The notes under the pieces are model-generated. The model worked only from the letters and a program-made list of their open reading frames with translations, ran no database searches and was not told the DNA's origin. A DNA stretch of 64,000 nucleotides from a virus. The stretch spans positions 1 to 64,000 of the IMG/VR virus record IMGVR_UViG_3300025009_000088. One strand, given 5' to 3'. The position numbers and the translations under genes are program-made. Of this stretch, positions 23,932 through 32,467 are shown piece after piece (the stretch's first letter is position 1; each line of letters opens with the position of its first letter).

Positions 23932-26369
23932 GAATGACTCTCCATGAATTCACCAATCTTTTCTACGACATACTCCTGCATTGGTCTGGTTATGATTGGC
24001 GCAACTCCGATCCACATACCAGAATTCATCACGAAATCGCTTTTGTGCAGTGTTCCACTTACTCTATATTTTACATCTTTATAGGCTGGATGTCTTGTTA
24101 GGTTTCCTGCAAACAACATCCTTGTTCCAATCTTGTTAGTTTCCAAGAACGAGACAAACTCGTTTCTTGAAAACCCCGCGTTTTCCTTTATGGATATGGT
24201 AAAACCAAACCAAGACGGGCTACTGTGCGACGATCTCTCTGGAAGGATAAGGTAATCTTTCCACTTGTTCAATTCGTCCCTGTAAAACTGCCAATTATTT
24301 TGTCTTGTTTCAACAAATGCTGAAAGACGCTTTATTTGTGAAAGTCCGACAGCGGCTTGCAGGTCGGTTGCCTTGAGATTATATCCAATTTCAGAGTAAA
24401 TATACTTGTGGTCAAAGCCTTGTGGCAAGTCTCCAAGTTTCCAGTCAAACCTTTTTCCGCACGTATTGTCTTTTCCTGGCGCGCACCAACAGTTATGAAC
24501 AGCAATTCCGTTAACGTGATAGCTGTGTTCTTCTGATGACGTTTCTAAGTTGTAAACATCAATGTCGCTTACCTCAGAGACAACAATAGATCGGATTGGA
24601 TAATGAGCATAATTATTTGAAATCCAAGAAAATGCGTGATTAGTTCTTGCCTTATACGGTTCCCCAAGAAAAACCCCAAGTTTTTCTGCGTTCTTCCCAT
24701 AAATAGATAGAGAGTGTAGATCGTTTTTTGCAACTACGTTCTTTCCGTTTATAACGGAAGGTTTGTGTACGCCTATGCCTCTTTTATACGAAGAGGTCAG
24801 AATTCCAACTCGGAGCAACATTTCTCTTACTTGATTTATCAATATGGTGCTTGTTGACGAAACATTAAATCCCTGGAAAGATGAACTTCCGTCTCCGCGC
24901 CAGTATCCTTTTATAAGTTCTAAACACAGATCGTCGCTCCATCTAAAAATAAATTCAGGAAGGCTTTTATTTGCCGCGCCAGTTCCAAACATTTGTTTGA
25001 AAAACTCGTAACCCTTTCTTGTTTTGAAACAAACAGATACGCCGTTTGACTTTCCGTGTGTTCTTACGTTTCCCGCAATGCCGAAACACTTACGCATGAG
25101 TTCTTTTACATCTTCAATATATTCAATCTCGTCTTTATGAAACGCAAAATCAACTCGATACGAATAGTATTTGTTTTCTATATATCCGCTTTTTCCCTTT
25201 AATCCTTTTGCTAAACTGCCTTCTGCAAGCCAATATCCAATTAGTCTAGCAAGTTCTTTGCTCGGAACTATCTCCTCTTCTTTTGTCTGATAAAGGGTTT
25301 TATATGAAAAATGTATCGGGCGCGTACTGTTATATCTCCCGTATTGTGGAATTGCCTCTAGGAAAATGTCTTTTTTGCATTGTAAGTCCTTTGCCAGAAC
25401 CCATAAATATTCTCCATTCCTGCAAACAAAAAACGGATGTTCTTCTGTGACGCTAATTTTTGGTCGCATTGACGACTTGATTGTGTATAGTTTTCCAGAA
25501 TATTTTCTAACGGATGTTTGTCTAACATCCGTATATTTTCCGGTGTGCGTTCTCACGTTGTCTTGGGCTACGCGTATCTTTTCTATAGGAACAACGCCCC
25601 TATCTGTGTCTACAAGTGTTCCTGCTGGAAAACAAGACCTGCCCCAATCGCGGAATGAGCGTATGATACTGTTCAATAAAGAACTGTCTGTTGTAACTGC
25701 GCCTCCCTCGCCCATCGAAATGTGGTGCGCAGGATAGAAACTAAACGTGGATATGTCCGCCCAAGCCGGAACTGGTTTTGAGTAATGTTCAGCCCCAAGC
25801 GCATCACAGCAATCCGCAACAACCCACAATCCGTTCTGGTCTGCGAGTTCTCTTATTTCCTTTGCTCGATATGGATTTCCAAGTGTATGCGCCATGAATA
25901 TTGCTTTTGTTTTTGGCGTGATTGCTTCGCTGACAGAGTGCGGAAGAGCGTTGTATCCTGGAATATTCGTGTCTATGAAAACAGGAACAAGTCCGTTCTG
26001 GATAATTGGATTTACGGTTGTTGGAAAACCGCACGCAACGGTAATTACTTCGTCGCCCTTTTTGATTGCCCTGTCTTTTAGGCGATTTGACATTAGAGTG
26101 GAGATCGCAAGCAGGTTGGCGGATGAGCCAGAATTGCATAAAATAGCATACCGCTGTAAAGTTGCGTTTGCTAAAAACTTCTCAAATTCGTAGGCGTGTG
26201 CGCCATCAACATACCACCTGCCTAGCGCAACTTCAACAATGGAAGCAACGTCATCGGCGTTCCAGGACGCTCCAGAAGTACGAACATAGGTCTCCCCCGG
26301 AACGAACTTCTCTGGGGCTTTCTTATTGATAAAGTCTCTTACTACGTCTAAAATATATTCGCTATTCAT
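23928..26369 (-). CDS. rfbH: RfbH-type CDP-sugar 3-dehydrase interrupted by an intein
   Basis: The 813-residue precursor would splice to a 432-residue DegT/AHBA-fold enzyme close in size to RfbH (E1). That enzyme removes the C3 hydroxyl of CDP-4-keto-6-deoxyglucose using PMP and a [2Fe-2S] centre. FYPAHHISMGEGG has His (about 215) where aminotransferases have Lys, as in RfbH. In the spliced protein the cysteines fall as C-x57-C-x-C-x7-C, starting from the second Cys of ADCCDALG and ending in CWCAPGKDNTC. This is the iron-sulfur pattern I recall for E1. The intein (residues 246-626) sits immediately before the second of these cysteines. The stop overlaps the methyltransferase start. Confidence 0.88.
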   Translation of the reverse strand: MNSEYILDVVRDFINKKAPEKFVPGETYVRTSGASWNADDVASIVEVALGRWYVDGAHAYEFEKFLANATLQRYAILCNSGSSANLLAISTLMSNRLKDRAIKKGDEVITVACGFPTTVNPIIQNGLVPVFIDTNIPGYNALPHSVSEAITPKTKAIFMAHTLGNPYRAKEIRELADQNGLWVVADCCDALGAEHYSKPVPAWADISTFSFYPAHHISMGEGGAVTTDSSLLNSIIRSFRDWGRSCFPAGTLVDTDRGVVPIEKIRVAQDNVRTHTGKYTDVRQTSVRKYSGKLYTIKSSMRPKISVTEEHPFFVCRNGEYLWVLAKDLQCKKDIFLEAIPQYGRYNSTRPIHFSYKTLYQTKEEEIVPSKELARLIGYWLAEGSLAKGLKGKSGYIENKYYSYRVDFAFHKDEIEYIEDVKELMRKCFGIAGNVRTHGKSNGVSVCFKTRKGYEFFKQMFGTGAANKSLPEFIFRWSDDLCLELIKGYWRGDGSSSFQGFNVSSTSTILINQVREMLLRVGILTSSYKRGIGVHKPSVINGKNVVAKNDLHSLSIYGKNAEKLGVFLGEPYKARTNHAFSWISNNYAHYPIRSIVVSEVSDIDVYNLETSSEEHSYHVNGIAVHNCWCAPGKDNTCGKRFDWKLGDLPQGFDHKYIYSEIGYNLKATDLQAAVGLSQIKRLSAFVETRQNNWQFYRDELNKWKDYLILPERSSHSSPSWFGFTISIKENAGFSRNEFVSFLETNKIGTRMLFAGNLTRHPAYKDVKYRVSGTLHKSDFVMNSGMWIGVAPIITRPMQEYVVEKIGEFMESHS
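24492..25634 (-). mobile_element. LAGLIDADG intein within rfbH
   Basis: This 381-residue intein starts with CFPAGTLVDT (Cys1) and has TEEHPFFV (block B). LIGYWLAEGSL and LIKGYWRGDGS are the two LAGLIDADG endonuclease motifs. It ends DVYNLE, then SYHVNGIAVHN, with the penultimate His and final Asn. The next extein residue is Cys. All residues needed for splicing and both endonuclease acidic residues are present, so it looks active. The insertion point lies between DWGRS and CWCAPG. Confidence 0.9.
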
Positions 26370-27207
26370 TGTGCTTGTAATAATCCACGAGAGATGCGAT
26401 GGTCTGCTTTATATCGTATTGCTGAGAATATCCCAACTCTTTTATCTTGGAAATGTCAAGAAACATTATTGGCGTTTGAACGATTTTATGGAACTCTGGA
26501 ACTTCGATAACGTTTATCTTTCCGGTATATCCGGCGCAATGCCAGGCGTGCCTTACTAATTCCTCAATGTTCAAGCCCTGTCCGTTTGCGACATTATATA
26601 TCTGATTTGTTTTTCCGTTTTCAACAACAAGGCGGATTGCAGAGACAACATCTCGCACGTCTATGAAGTCTCTAACCGAACCGTTCTTGTAAAGGTTTAT
26701 TTCTCTTCCTTGCGCAAGTTCCCTGACCATGTATTGCAACGCATTCTTCTTTGCGCTTATCTTTTTATCGCCAATTCCAATTACGTTTCCAAGACGCAGA
26801 ATGCGATACTTCATGCCGAAAGTTTGGCAGTAGGACGCCAAGAGTTGCTCGGCGCATAATTTAGTCGCGGAATAAAAGCCAGTTGGAAAGCACGGAGAAT
26901 CCTCTGTTGCTGGAAGCGCAGTCTTGCCTAGGACAAACCATGAGGAAATTATGTTATAGACTGTTTTGCTTCCGTGAAACTGTCTTGCTTTTTCAAGTTT
27001 TTCAATCAGTAAAGACAGGTTCGTGTCTATGTCAAGATACGGATTTGTCTTTACGTTGTAGTTGTCAACCGTGCTGACAAAATCAAGAATGTCTGGATGT
27101 TCCGAGATAATAAAGTCTCTTTGAACGACCCCTATTTCGTCTGCGTATTTAGCGGCATAGTTTCCTCCGATAAATCCGCCCGCACCGAAAACAGATATTT
27201 TATTCAT
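26362..27207 (-). CDS. NAD-dependent sugar epimerase/reductase (extended SDR)
   Basis: This 281-residue extended SDR has the nucleotide-binding GAGGFIGG and the catalytic Y-x3-K in FYSATKLCAEQ. RDFIDVRDVV is typical of sugar-nucleotide epimerases and reductases. Next to RfbG- and RfbH-like genes it is a candidate for the last step, such as the 4-ketoreductase making abequose or paratose (RfbJ/RfbS-like). The sequence alone does not fix this. The ATG chosen overlaps the preceding stop as ATGA. Confidence 0.75.
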   Translation of the reverse strand: MNKISVFGAGGFIGGNYAAKYADEIGVVQRDFIISEHPDILDFVSTVDNYNVKTNPYLDIDTNLSLLIEKLEKARQFHGSKTVYNIISSWFVLGKTALPATEDSPCFPTGFYSATKLCAEQLLASYCQTFGMKYRILRLGNVIGIGDKKISAKKNALQYMVRELAQGREINLYKNGSVRDFIDVRDVVSAIRLVVENGKTNQIYNVANGQGLNIEELVRHAWHCAGYTGKINVIEVPEFHKIVQTPIMFLDISKIKELGYSQQYDIKQTIASLVDYYKHNE

Positions 27208-28133
27208 TTTGGTTCCATGTACCAAGGAATAGTGAAATCAAGTCCGGTGTCAATATCAATCGCAGGACTCCAATCAATCAGTTCTTTTGCCAAGTCGTTC
27301 TCAATGTGCTGGTGCGGAATTTCGCCTTTCCACTGTTTTTCGTAGGTTGGCGCAAGATCAACTCTGTTCATTTTTTCAAGTATTGTATCAACAATTTCCG
27401 CAACCGAATGATTGAAGCCGCACAGGTTTAGTTCGGTCAAATTCTGCTTGTACGGAAGTTCTGCCGCTTTCAGGTATCCTTCAACAATATCACTGACGTA
27501 AATGTAGTCTCTTGTGTTGCTTCCGTCTCCGCGTATGACAGGTGGCTCGCCTCGCACAGCGTTGCGAATTGTTCTTGGAATAATCCTGTCAAAATGTGTA
27601 TCTCCTGAACCATAGACGTTTGCATTTCTGACAACAACAGTCGGAATACCAAGAAACAAGGAATACATTTTTGCAAGTGTATCGCCAGCCAGCTTCGAGG
27701 CGTTGTACGGATGCTCATAGCCCTGCGGAATGGTGTCTTTTGTAATCGGACTGACGTTGCCAAAAATCTTGTCCGTACTGATAAACACGAGAGATTTGAG
27801 AGTTGGCAGGTCTTTGCAGGCGCACAGGAGGTTTGCCGATCCTTTGACATTTGTATCAATTGTTTCGCAAACGTCTTTCATGGCAACCGAAACAAGTGGT
27901 TGTGCGGCAAGGTGGAAAATGATTTCTGGCGCAAAACGCCTTAGTTCTATGGTGAACTCTTCGTCAACATTGGTTATGTCGCCAACGAATTTACCGATGT
28001 TTGGCGGTGCTTTCCTGACATGCTCAAGAAGCATAATATTCGCATTGAGAAAGCGAAGTATTCTCGTCAGGTGCGACCCCACGAATCCTGTGCCGCCGGA
28101 AATAAAGACGCGCTTACCGCTAAAGTTCATCAC
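27204..28133 (-). CDS. rfbG: CDP-glucose 4,6-dehydratase-like enzyme
   Basis: This 309-residue extended SDR has SGGTGFVGSHL at the start, HLAAQPLVSVAM, FISTDKIFGN with the catalytic T-D-K, and YNASKLAGD with Y-x3-K. The STDK(F/Y)GN signature is characteristic of RfbG-type CDP-glucose dehydratases, and the two partner genes downstream fit the same pathway. GDP-mannose or other dehydratases remain possible. It is about 50 residues shorter than classical RfbG. Translation is coupled to both neighbours by 4-base overlaps. Confidence 0.75.
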   Translation of the reverse strand: MMNFSGKRVFISGGTGFVGSHLTRILRFLNANIMLLEHVRKAPPNIGKFVGDITNVDEEFTIELRRFAPEIIFHLAAQPLVSVAMKDVCETIDTNVKGSANLLCACKDLPTLKSLVFISTDKIFGNVSPITKDTIPQGYEHPYNASKLAGDTLAKMYSLFLGIPTVVVRNANVYGSGDTHFDRIIPRTIRNAVRGEPPVIRGDGSNTRDYIYVSDIVEGYLKAAELPYKQNLTELNLCGFNHSVAEIVDTILEKMNRVDLAPTYEKQWKGEIPHQHIENDLAKELIDWSPAIDIDTGLDFTIPWYMEPK

Positions 28134-28525
28134 TCCACCGTGCCGTCCGCGTGACGGGAAACCCCGACGTTATTTTTTTCCGTCAACATTCTTAAGCAGG
28201 CTACGACTTTTCCGTCACTCATCGGACTTGCCAACTTGGAATATGCGGCGTAACCAACAACTCCTGCGATACTCCCGCAACTGCACCATAAGCCCCATCC
28301 TTTATGAGATTTTGGGGCGGCATAAACAAAGTGGGCAGATTGCGGTGCGCACTTGACCAAGCCGTATCCATCAACCCATAGCGCGTCTGTACGATATACC
28401 ACAGTTCCGTCTGCCAGCGTTGCTTTTTGCGCATCTCCTAAAGAGCGCACAATCTTAGGGGCATGAGAAACTTCATTTATCCCCTTGCTTTTTAGAACTT
28501 GGTTGTTCCATTTATCAATGTTCAT
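28130..28525 (-). CDS. Small hypothetical protein in glycan cassette
   Basis: This 131-residue protein is not recognised. It contains GWGLWCSCGSIAGVVGYAAY, with a Cys pair and a small-residue-rich segment, and ends with an acidic tail. The cysteines and the KGWGLWCSCG context suggest a small metal-binding or structural fold. Both ends overlap glycan genes by 4 bases, so it is co-translated with them and may assist the pathway. Confidence 0.55.
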   Translation of the reverse strand: MNIDKWNNQVLKSKGINEVSHAPKIVRSLGDAQKATLADGTVVYRTDALWVDGYGLVKCAPQSAHFVYAAPKSHKGWGLWCSCGSIAGVVGYAAYSKLASPMSDGKVVACLRMLTEKNNVGVSRHADGTVE

Positions 28526-29493
28526 GCCAATCCTACCTCATCAAAAATCTGTTGAATACGCAACTCATACGTGTGTCGCTCATGGACAATGTTGTGCGCA
28601 GAAGTCGCAACAGCCTTAGCCCATTCTGGATTTGCAAGCGCAAACTCAACTTTATCAACCGCTTCTTCGACAGTATCAAATCCGAGATATTGTTTTCCTT
28701 CCACAAGCCCAAGTTCTTCAAGGTGCGGCAAGCGATTAATAACTGGAACTTGGCGCATTGCCATAATTTCCATCGTTCTGGCGTTTATGTCCATGAGACT
28801 AGACCAATTTAGTCCGATTGTCGCGCGGTTATTCTCTTGGCGGTATTCGTCATAAATAAGACCAAGGTCATATAGAACCTTGCGACCTCTTGAGCGCAGA
28901 GCGTTGACAAGTCTATCTCTCTGTTCGTAGTGCAGACCAATCAGGCTTGCGTCGTAGTCTTTTTCTACGTTGCTCATTGCGTAATGGTGGTCTGGAGAAC
29001 AGCAGTACGGAAGGAAGATGTCTCCTGGTTTTAGGTAGTATCTTTGCATACCGAAAAACCATCCGGCTTTCGGACGAACATCCTCGTACCAGTTTCCTAA
29101 AACGTGCGGGTCGGTTGCGATTACTGCATACGGGCAATCTGGTTGGTCTGAGAAGTGAAAGCCAGCGTCGCAGGCTATTACAAGGTCTGGCGTCCAAGGA
29201 AGATTATGTTTTACTGCGTGCCAGGATGGTCTCGTCATTGTTGGCGGAAGAGGAAGGTCAACTGGCTTCACGTACTTCATTGGTATTCTCATTCCACCGC
29301 CCCAAGGAATTGAATCTCCTGTGTATGCCCCAAGAGTAAACAATTCAACGTCTGGACGCTTTTCGAGCGCGTGGCGGAAATAACTTAATATTGCGAAGGG
29401 GTAAAAGATTCCAGAAAGCACCAGCCTAATCTTCCTGGTTTCCAAACTCTTGATTTCAACTTGCGGTAATGTGTCAATCATTATTCTGTCCAT
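28522..29493 (-). CDS. CgeB-like GT-B glycosyltransferase
   Basis: This 323-residue protein has a C-terminal half like the CgeB/Glyco_trans_1_2 family. It includes IGLNWSSLMDINARTMEIMA followed by QVPVINRLPHLEELGL and a helical end. The N-terminal half (LVLSGIFYPFAILSYFRHAL) fits the acceptor domain. A second ATG four codons inside forms TAATG with the preceding stop and could be the true start. Confidence 0.7.
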   Translation of the reverse strand: MDRIMIDTLPQVEIKSLETRKIRLVLSGIFYPFAILSYFRHALEKRPDVELFTLGAYTGDSIPWGGGMRIPMKYVKPVDLPLPPTMTRPSWHAVKHNLPWTPDLVIACDAGFHFSDQPDCPYAVIATDPHVLGNWYEDVRPKAGWFFGMQRYYLKPGDIFLPYCCSPDHHYAMSNVEKDYDASLIGLHYEQRDRLVNALRSRGRKVLYDLGLIYDEYRQENNRATIGLNWSSLMDINARTMEIMAMRQVPVINRLPHLEELGLVEGKQYLGFDTVEEAVDKVEFALANPEWAKAVATSAHNIVHERHTYELRIQQIFDEVGLA

Positions 29494-30167
29494 TTCTTTC
29501 GAAAATATTCTCTGTTTCTTTTGGTGACTGCCTCTCGCTCTGGATTGTATCCAAGAGTTCCTCCGCCTAAGTGAACTATATTCGGAGTGTTTAGCGGAGA
29601 GAGCGCAAAGCCAAGTTCTTTTGCTTTTGTAGACAGGTCAACGTCTTCATAGTCATTCGGTGCATACGCAGGGTCAAAATATCCAAGTTCTTGCCACCTA
29701 TCTGCGGTTGTCGCAAGGAAATAGCCTTCCGCGTATCCGAACACCCTACCATTGAATGTGTTCCAGCCAGTATCGTGCAAAAGAAGTTTATGTCCTACAA
29801 GAGTTTTCGGAGACGCAGATAGAATTTCTTCTGTCTGCCCGATAAACTTTCCGTGAATTCGCACATCATTTGAGATTAGGAATACGATCCTGTCTTTTTC
29901 GTGTTTGGTACATGCGACAAGCCTAAGTCCAATATTCGAGGCAATCGTAAAGCCTACGTTTTCTATCAATTTTTCCACTTCTATAGGAAGAAGGCGATCA
30001 TCTTTCCACGCATCCAGAGAAGCAATTGTTTCGGCATCTGTTGAGCGGTCGTCCACAATAATAATTCGGTCAATTGATTTCTGTTCGTGCAAAAGTAAAT
30101 CAAGAAGTAATCGACCAGTTAGCTCATAGTGATTGTGGCACGGAATTACAATCGTTGTTTTATACAT
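29481..30167 (-). CDS. Glycosyltransferase family 2
   Basis: This 228-residue GT-A enzyme opens with TTIVIPCHNHYELTGRLLLD and IIIVDDRSTDAET. It has a nucleotide-binding VFLISNDVRIHG and the family's acidic motif in APNDYEDVDLSTKAKELGF. This is one of three family 2 enzymes in the cassette. It overlaps genes on both sides. Confidence 0.8.
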   Translation of the reverse strand: MYKTTIVIPCHNHYELTGRLLLDLLLHEQKSIDRIIIVDDRSTDAETIASLDAWKDDRLLPIEVEKLIENVGFTIASNIGLRLVACTKHEKDRIVFLISNDVRIHGKFIGQTEEILSASPKTLVGHKLLLHDTGWNTFNGRVFGYAEGYFLATTADRWQELGYFDPAYAPNDYEDVDLSTKAKELGFALSPLNTPNIVHLGGGTLGYNPEREAVTKRNREYFRKKWTE

Positions 30168-30972
30168 GGAACTCTTCTTTTTTCATAAGTTCAATAGATT
30201 CTGATATGCTGTGAATTGGCAAGCCAACAGACTTCGCAAGCGAAACGCCCATTGAGCAGTTGCGCGGACGAGGAGAATATCCTGCTATCTCTGACGTTCT
30301 TCGAGCAACAAATCTATCATTTCTAAAATACGCCTTGGATACTGCGCACATGAAATCGTAGAACGACATCGAATTTTCACTTCCGTAATTCGTCACTTTT
30401 GGCATATTATTGACATGATTCGCAAATTCCATGATTGCCTGTGCGACAAAATCAAGGTGGCAGTAGTTTCTCTTTATGAATGTTGGAACTTTGACTTCTT
30501 TTCCTTGCCGCAGATTGTCAATATAACCCCATATATCCGAGTTGATTTCGTAAGAGAAGCCTCTGGCAAGCCTGATTGTCTTTCCGCCATATAAATTGAC
30601 AACCGCTTCTGCGCCAAACTTCGTGAAGCCGTAATTGTTTATCGGCTTCGGTTCGTCTTTCTCGCTGTACTTTCCGAAAATCCTTTTGCCGCCATAGACC
30701 TGATCGGATGACAGCAAGACAACTTTGTTTTCTGCTAGTTTACAGAGATTGGCAGTTCCCCATACGTTTACCGCAAGTGCTTTTTCATAGTCATCTTCGC
30801 AAGCGTCAATTGAAGAAATTCCTGCGGCGTGAATAACCACGTCTGGATTTACACGGTGTAATTCCCTTTCTACTGCGTTCTTGTCAAGAATGTCGCAGTT
30901 CAGCGGAATAGCACCTAGGGCGGCTAAGCGCCGCCCTATTTTTCCTTTACTTCCAGTTGTTGCGATTTTCAT
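30160..30972 (-). CDS. RmlD-like sugar-nucleotide reductase (SDR)
   Basis: This 270-residue SDR resembles dTDP-4-dehydrorhamnose reductase: TTGSKGKIGRRL at the start, VVIHAAGISSIDACE, LLSSDQVYGG and the Y-x3-K in NYGFTKFGAEAVV. It is the first gene of the glycan cassette in transcription order. No RmlA, RmlB or RmlC gene is seen, so the substrate may come from the host or be different. A perfect palindrome copy is embedded at L-H-R-V. Confidence 0.75.
   Translation of the reverse strand: MKIATTGSKGKIGRRLAALGAIPLNCDILDKNAVERELHRVNPDVVIHAAGISSIDACEDDYEKALAVNVWGTANLCKLAENKVVLLSSDQVYGGKRIFGKYSEKDEPKPINNYGFTKFGAEAVVNLYGGKTIRLARGFSYEINSDIWGYIDNLRQGKEVKVPTFIKRNYCHLDFVAQAIMEFANHVNNMPKVTNYGSENSMSFYDFMCAVSKAYFRNDRFVARRTSEIAGYSPRPRNCSMGVSLAKSVGLPIHSISESIELMKKEEFHV
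30849..30861. promoter_or_regulatory. Dispersed palindrome copy, perfect
   Basis: TTACACGGTGTAA within the RmlD-like gene, read TTA-CAC-CGT-GTA on the coding strand. Confidence 0.7.
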
Positions 30973-30994
30973 TTTTATCTTAGTTCCAAGCGAT

Positions 30995-31429
30995 TTACTG
31001 ATTGTCGGTCATGCCGCTTGAGAAAGCCTCGATCTCCAACTTGTCAACCGAGAACCTATGAACCGCCTTTGTGCCAATCATCTGCGTAATGTACGCAAAG
31101 ATTAGACCGAGTAGTTTTGCGAGTTCACCGATTTGGTTGTCAAGGGAGTGGATGTCGAATGTGGGATAGAACTTCATCCAGAAAGCAACAGCGACCAACG
31201 CGAGCAGATTGAAAAACGCAGACCAAAATCCGGCCGTGCCGTCATTGATAGCACCTGAATATTTCAGCACGTCAATCAGAAAAGAGATCGCCAATTGCAG
31301 ACCGATTAGACTGGCCGCAACAATCTCTATCTGCCCAATATCCAGCCCAGCCCAGGCGAGTAGCGCAACAATCACAGCGACCAATGCGAGTGGCAGACCC
31401 AAAGTCTTGAAAATGGTTTTTAAGTCCAT
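30995..31429 (-). CDS. Multi-span membrane protein, possible holin
   Basis: This 144-residue protein has at least three hydrophobic segments: about 9-28, 36-52 and 66-85. A fourth weaker one contains LLGLIFAYITQMIG. AAGGAG lies upstream of the ATG. Its size and topology resemble holins, but it is far from the endolysin, next to the sugar genes, so a role in glycan transfer or superinfection exclusion is equally possible. Confidence 0.6.
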   Translation of the reverse strand: MDLKTIFKTLGLPLALVAVIVALLAWAGLDIGQIEIVAASLIGLQLAISFLIDVLKYSGAINDGTAGFWSAFFNLLALVAVAFWMKFYPTFDIHSLDNQIGELAKLLGLIFAYITQMIGTKAVHRFSVDKLEIEAFSSGMTDNQ

Positions 31430-31462
31430 ACGTTCTCCTTTTAATTCTATTCTAACATGGAT

Positions 31463-31477
31463 TAATCGTATTCTAAT
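31463..31477 (-). promoter_or_regulatory. Second dispersed motif (GAGAATNNGATTA-like)
   Basis: On the minus strand this reads ATTAGAATACGATTA. It differs by one base from ATGAGAATACGATTA at 41386-41400. It lies in the AT-rich gap before the membrane protein gene. Confidence 0.4.
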
Positions 31478-31492
31478 TATACTAATCTATTT

Positions 31493-31744
31493 CTAATAAT
31501 GTCCGTCCTTCCATACTTTTACTGCAAGTTCTGACGCAAGAGAGAAAACGAGTTTCGTTCCTCCGCAACATCCACCTTGAACCGCAAGGAGCGCAGGAAC
31601 ATCGGACTCGTCTACAACGAGCATGGAAATTCCGTGTTGCACATTGCAGACAAGTTCTTTTCCGTTGATCTTTATGAATTTAGGAATAGGTTGCCCATAC
31701 CTAATGTAAACTTTTCCGTTCTCGTATTGTGCGCCTTGTATCAT
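31493..31744 (-). CDS. Small hypothetical protein
   Basis: This 83-residue protein contains a CCGG motif after a β-rich start. Its end (TKLVFSLASELAVKVWKDG) resembles the end of the next gene upstream, which may indicate paralogy. The gene lies 11 bases after that neighbour. It has no membrane segment. Function unknown. Confidence 0.6.
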   Translation of the reverse strand: MIQGAQYENGKVYIRYGQPIPKFIKINGKELVCNVQHGISMLVVDESDVPALLAVQGGCCGGTKLVFSLASELAVKVWKDGHY

Positions 31745-31755
31745 TGTGAATTATC

Positions 31756-32055
31756 TCATGAATGTATAAGGCTCTTCGCCGTTCTGAGCGACGCGGCGTA
31801 AACGGAATAAGAACCAACCGCAACGCCAGCGTACCATTCCTTTTCTACGCGGTCTGCGAGTTCTCCTCCGACAAACGAGAACACCATGCGCTTCGGGTCT
31901 GTTCGGTCAATGCCAAGAAGCCGACAACCCTCTGCGTGGAAGGCGGCGGCAAGGTACAGGTCTTTGGTTGTTTTGTTTGGAATGTCTTGCTTGATGACAA
32001 CGCCCTGCGGGTCTAACTTTGTTTCTGCTTTTTGTGGGTCAGTTTTTAGTTCCAT
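31756..32055 (-). CDS. DUF5659-like small protein
   Basis: This 99-residue protein fits the small DUF5659 family. The core is TKDLYLAAAFHAEGCRLLGIDR, then RMVFSFVGG, with YAASLRTAKSLIHS at the end. The family is found in phages and mobile elements without known function. The ATG chosen has AAAGGA upstream, twelve codons inside the longest frame. It is a late gene by position. Confidence 0.65.
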   Translation of the reverse strand: MELKTDPQKAETKLDPQGVVIKQDIPNKTTKDLYLAAAFHAEGCRLLGIDRTDPKRMVFSFVGGELADRVEKEWYAGVAVGSYSVYAASLRTAKSLIHS

Positions 32056-32111
32056 GATTGTATATTTATCCTTTCTAATACAATCATACAAGCAGGGGGT
32101 TTCTATGTCAA

Positions 32112-32336
32112 TTATGAATTTTGTTGCACTCTTATGAATTTACTCCTATGCCCAACGTGCCAGGAGCCGCAGTAGTCACAACGAAAAGAATGCAGGTCTT
32201 TTATATCTGCCGTAGGATCGCTTCCCCAAATAAAAGTAATTCCCTTGTCTGCGTCCTGCTCTGTCAAATACTTTGTTTTCCTTGTCCTGTCGCAAATCCC
32301 ATTACTGCCGTGCTTCTTTCTTTTTGGCTTGTGCAT
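32112..32336 (-). CDS. Small zinc-knuckle phage protein
   Basis: This 74-residue protein has a basic N-terminus. Its C-terminal knuckle reads FRCDYCGSWHVGH, a signature of many small conserved phage proteins of unknown function. The ATG preceded by GGTGGAGGT is preferred over a GTG four codons upstream. It is the first gene after the capsid terminator. Confidence 0.65.
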   Translation of the reverse strand: MHKPKRKKHGSNGICDRTRKTKYLTEQDADKGITFIWGSDPTADIKDLHSFRCDYCGSWHVGHRSKFIRVQQNS

Positions 32337-32369
32337 TTTTACCTCCACCTAATATTTTACCGCAATAAT

Positions 32370-32384
32370 ATGAGAATTGGATTA
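32370..32384 (+). promoter_or_regulatory. Second dispersed motif copy
   Basis: ATGAGAATTGGATTA matches the pair at 41386 and 41417 apart from the two variable bases. It lies in the gap between the capsid terminator and the next gene. On the minus strand the same place reads TATAATCC and could be part of a promoter. Confidence 0.4.
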
Positions 32385-32396
32385 TAAAATGAAAAT

Positions 32397-32418
32397 AGGA
32401 CTGTCTTTCAACAGTCCT
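32397..32418 (-). terminator. Terminator after the major capsid gene
   Basis: An 8-bp stem (AGGACTGT with ACAGTCCT) closes a 6-base loop. On the minus strand it is followed by ATTTTCATTTT. It lies 50 bases past the capsid stop and would separate high-level capsid expression from the downstream late genes. Confidence 0.75.
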
Positions 32419-32467
32419 ATATATTCAAACCACCCGATTTGTCAAGGGTTTTACAAGATTGGTAGAC

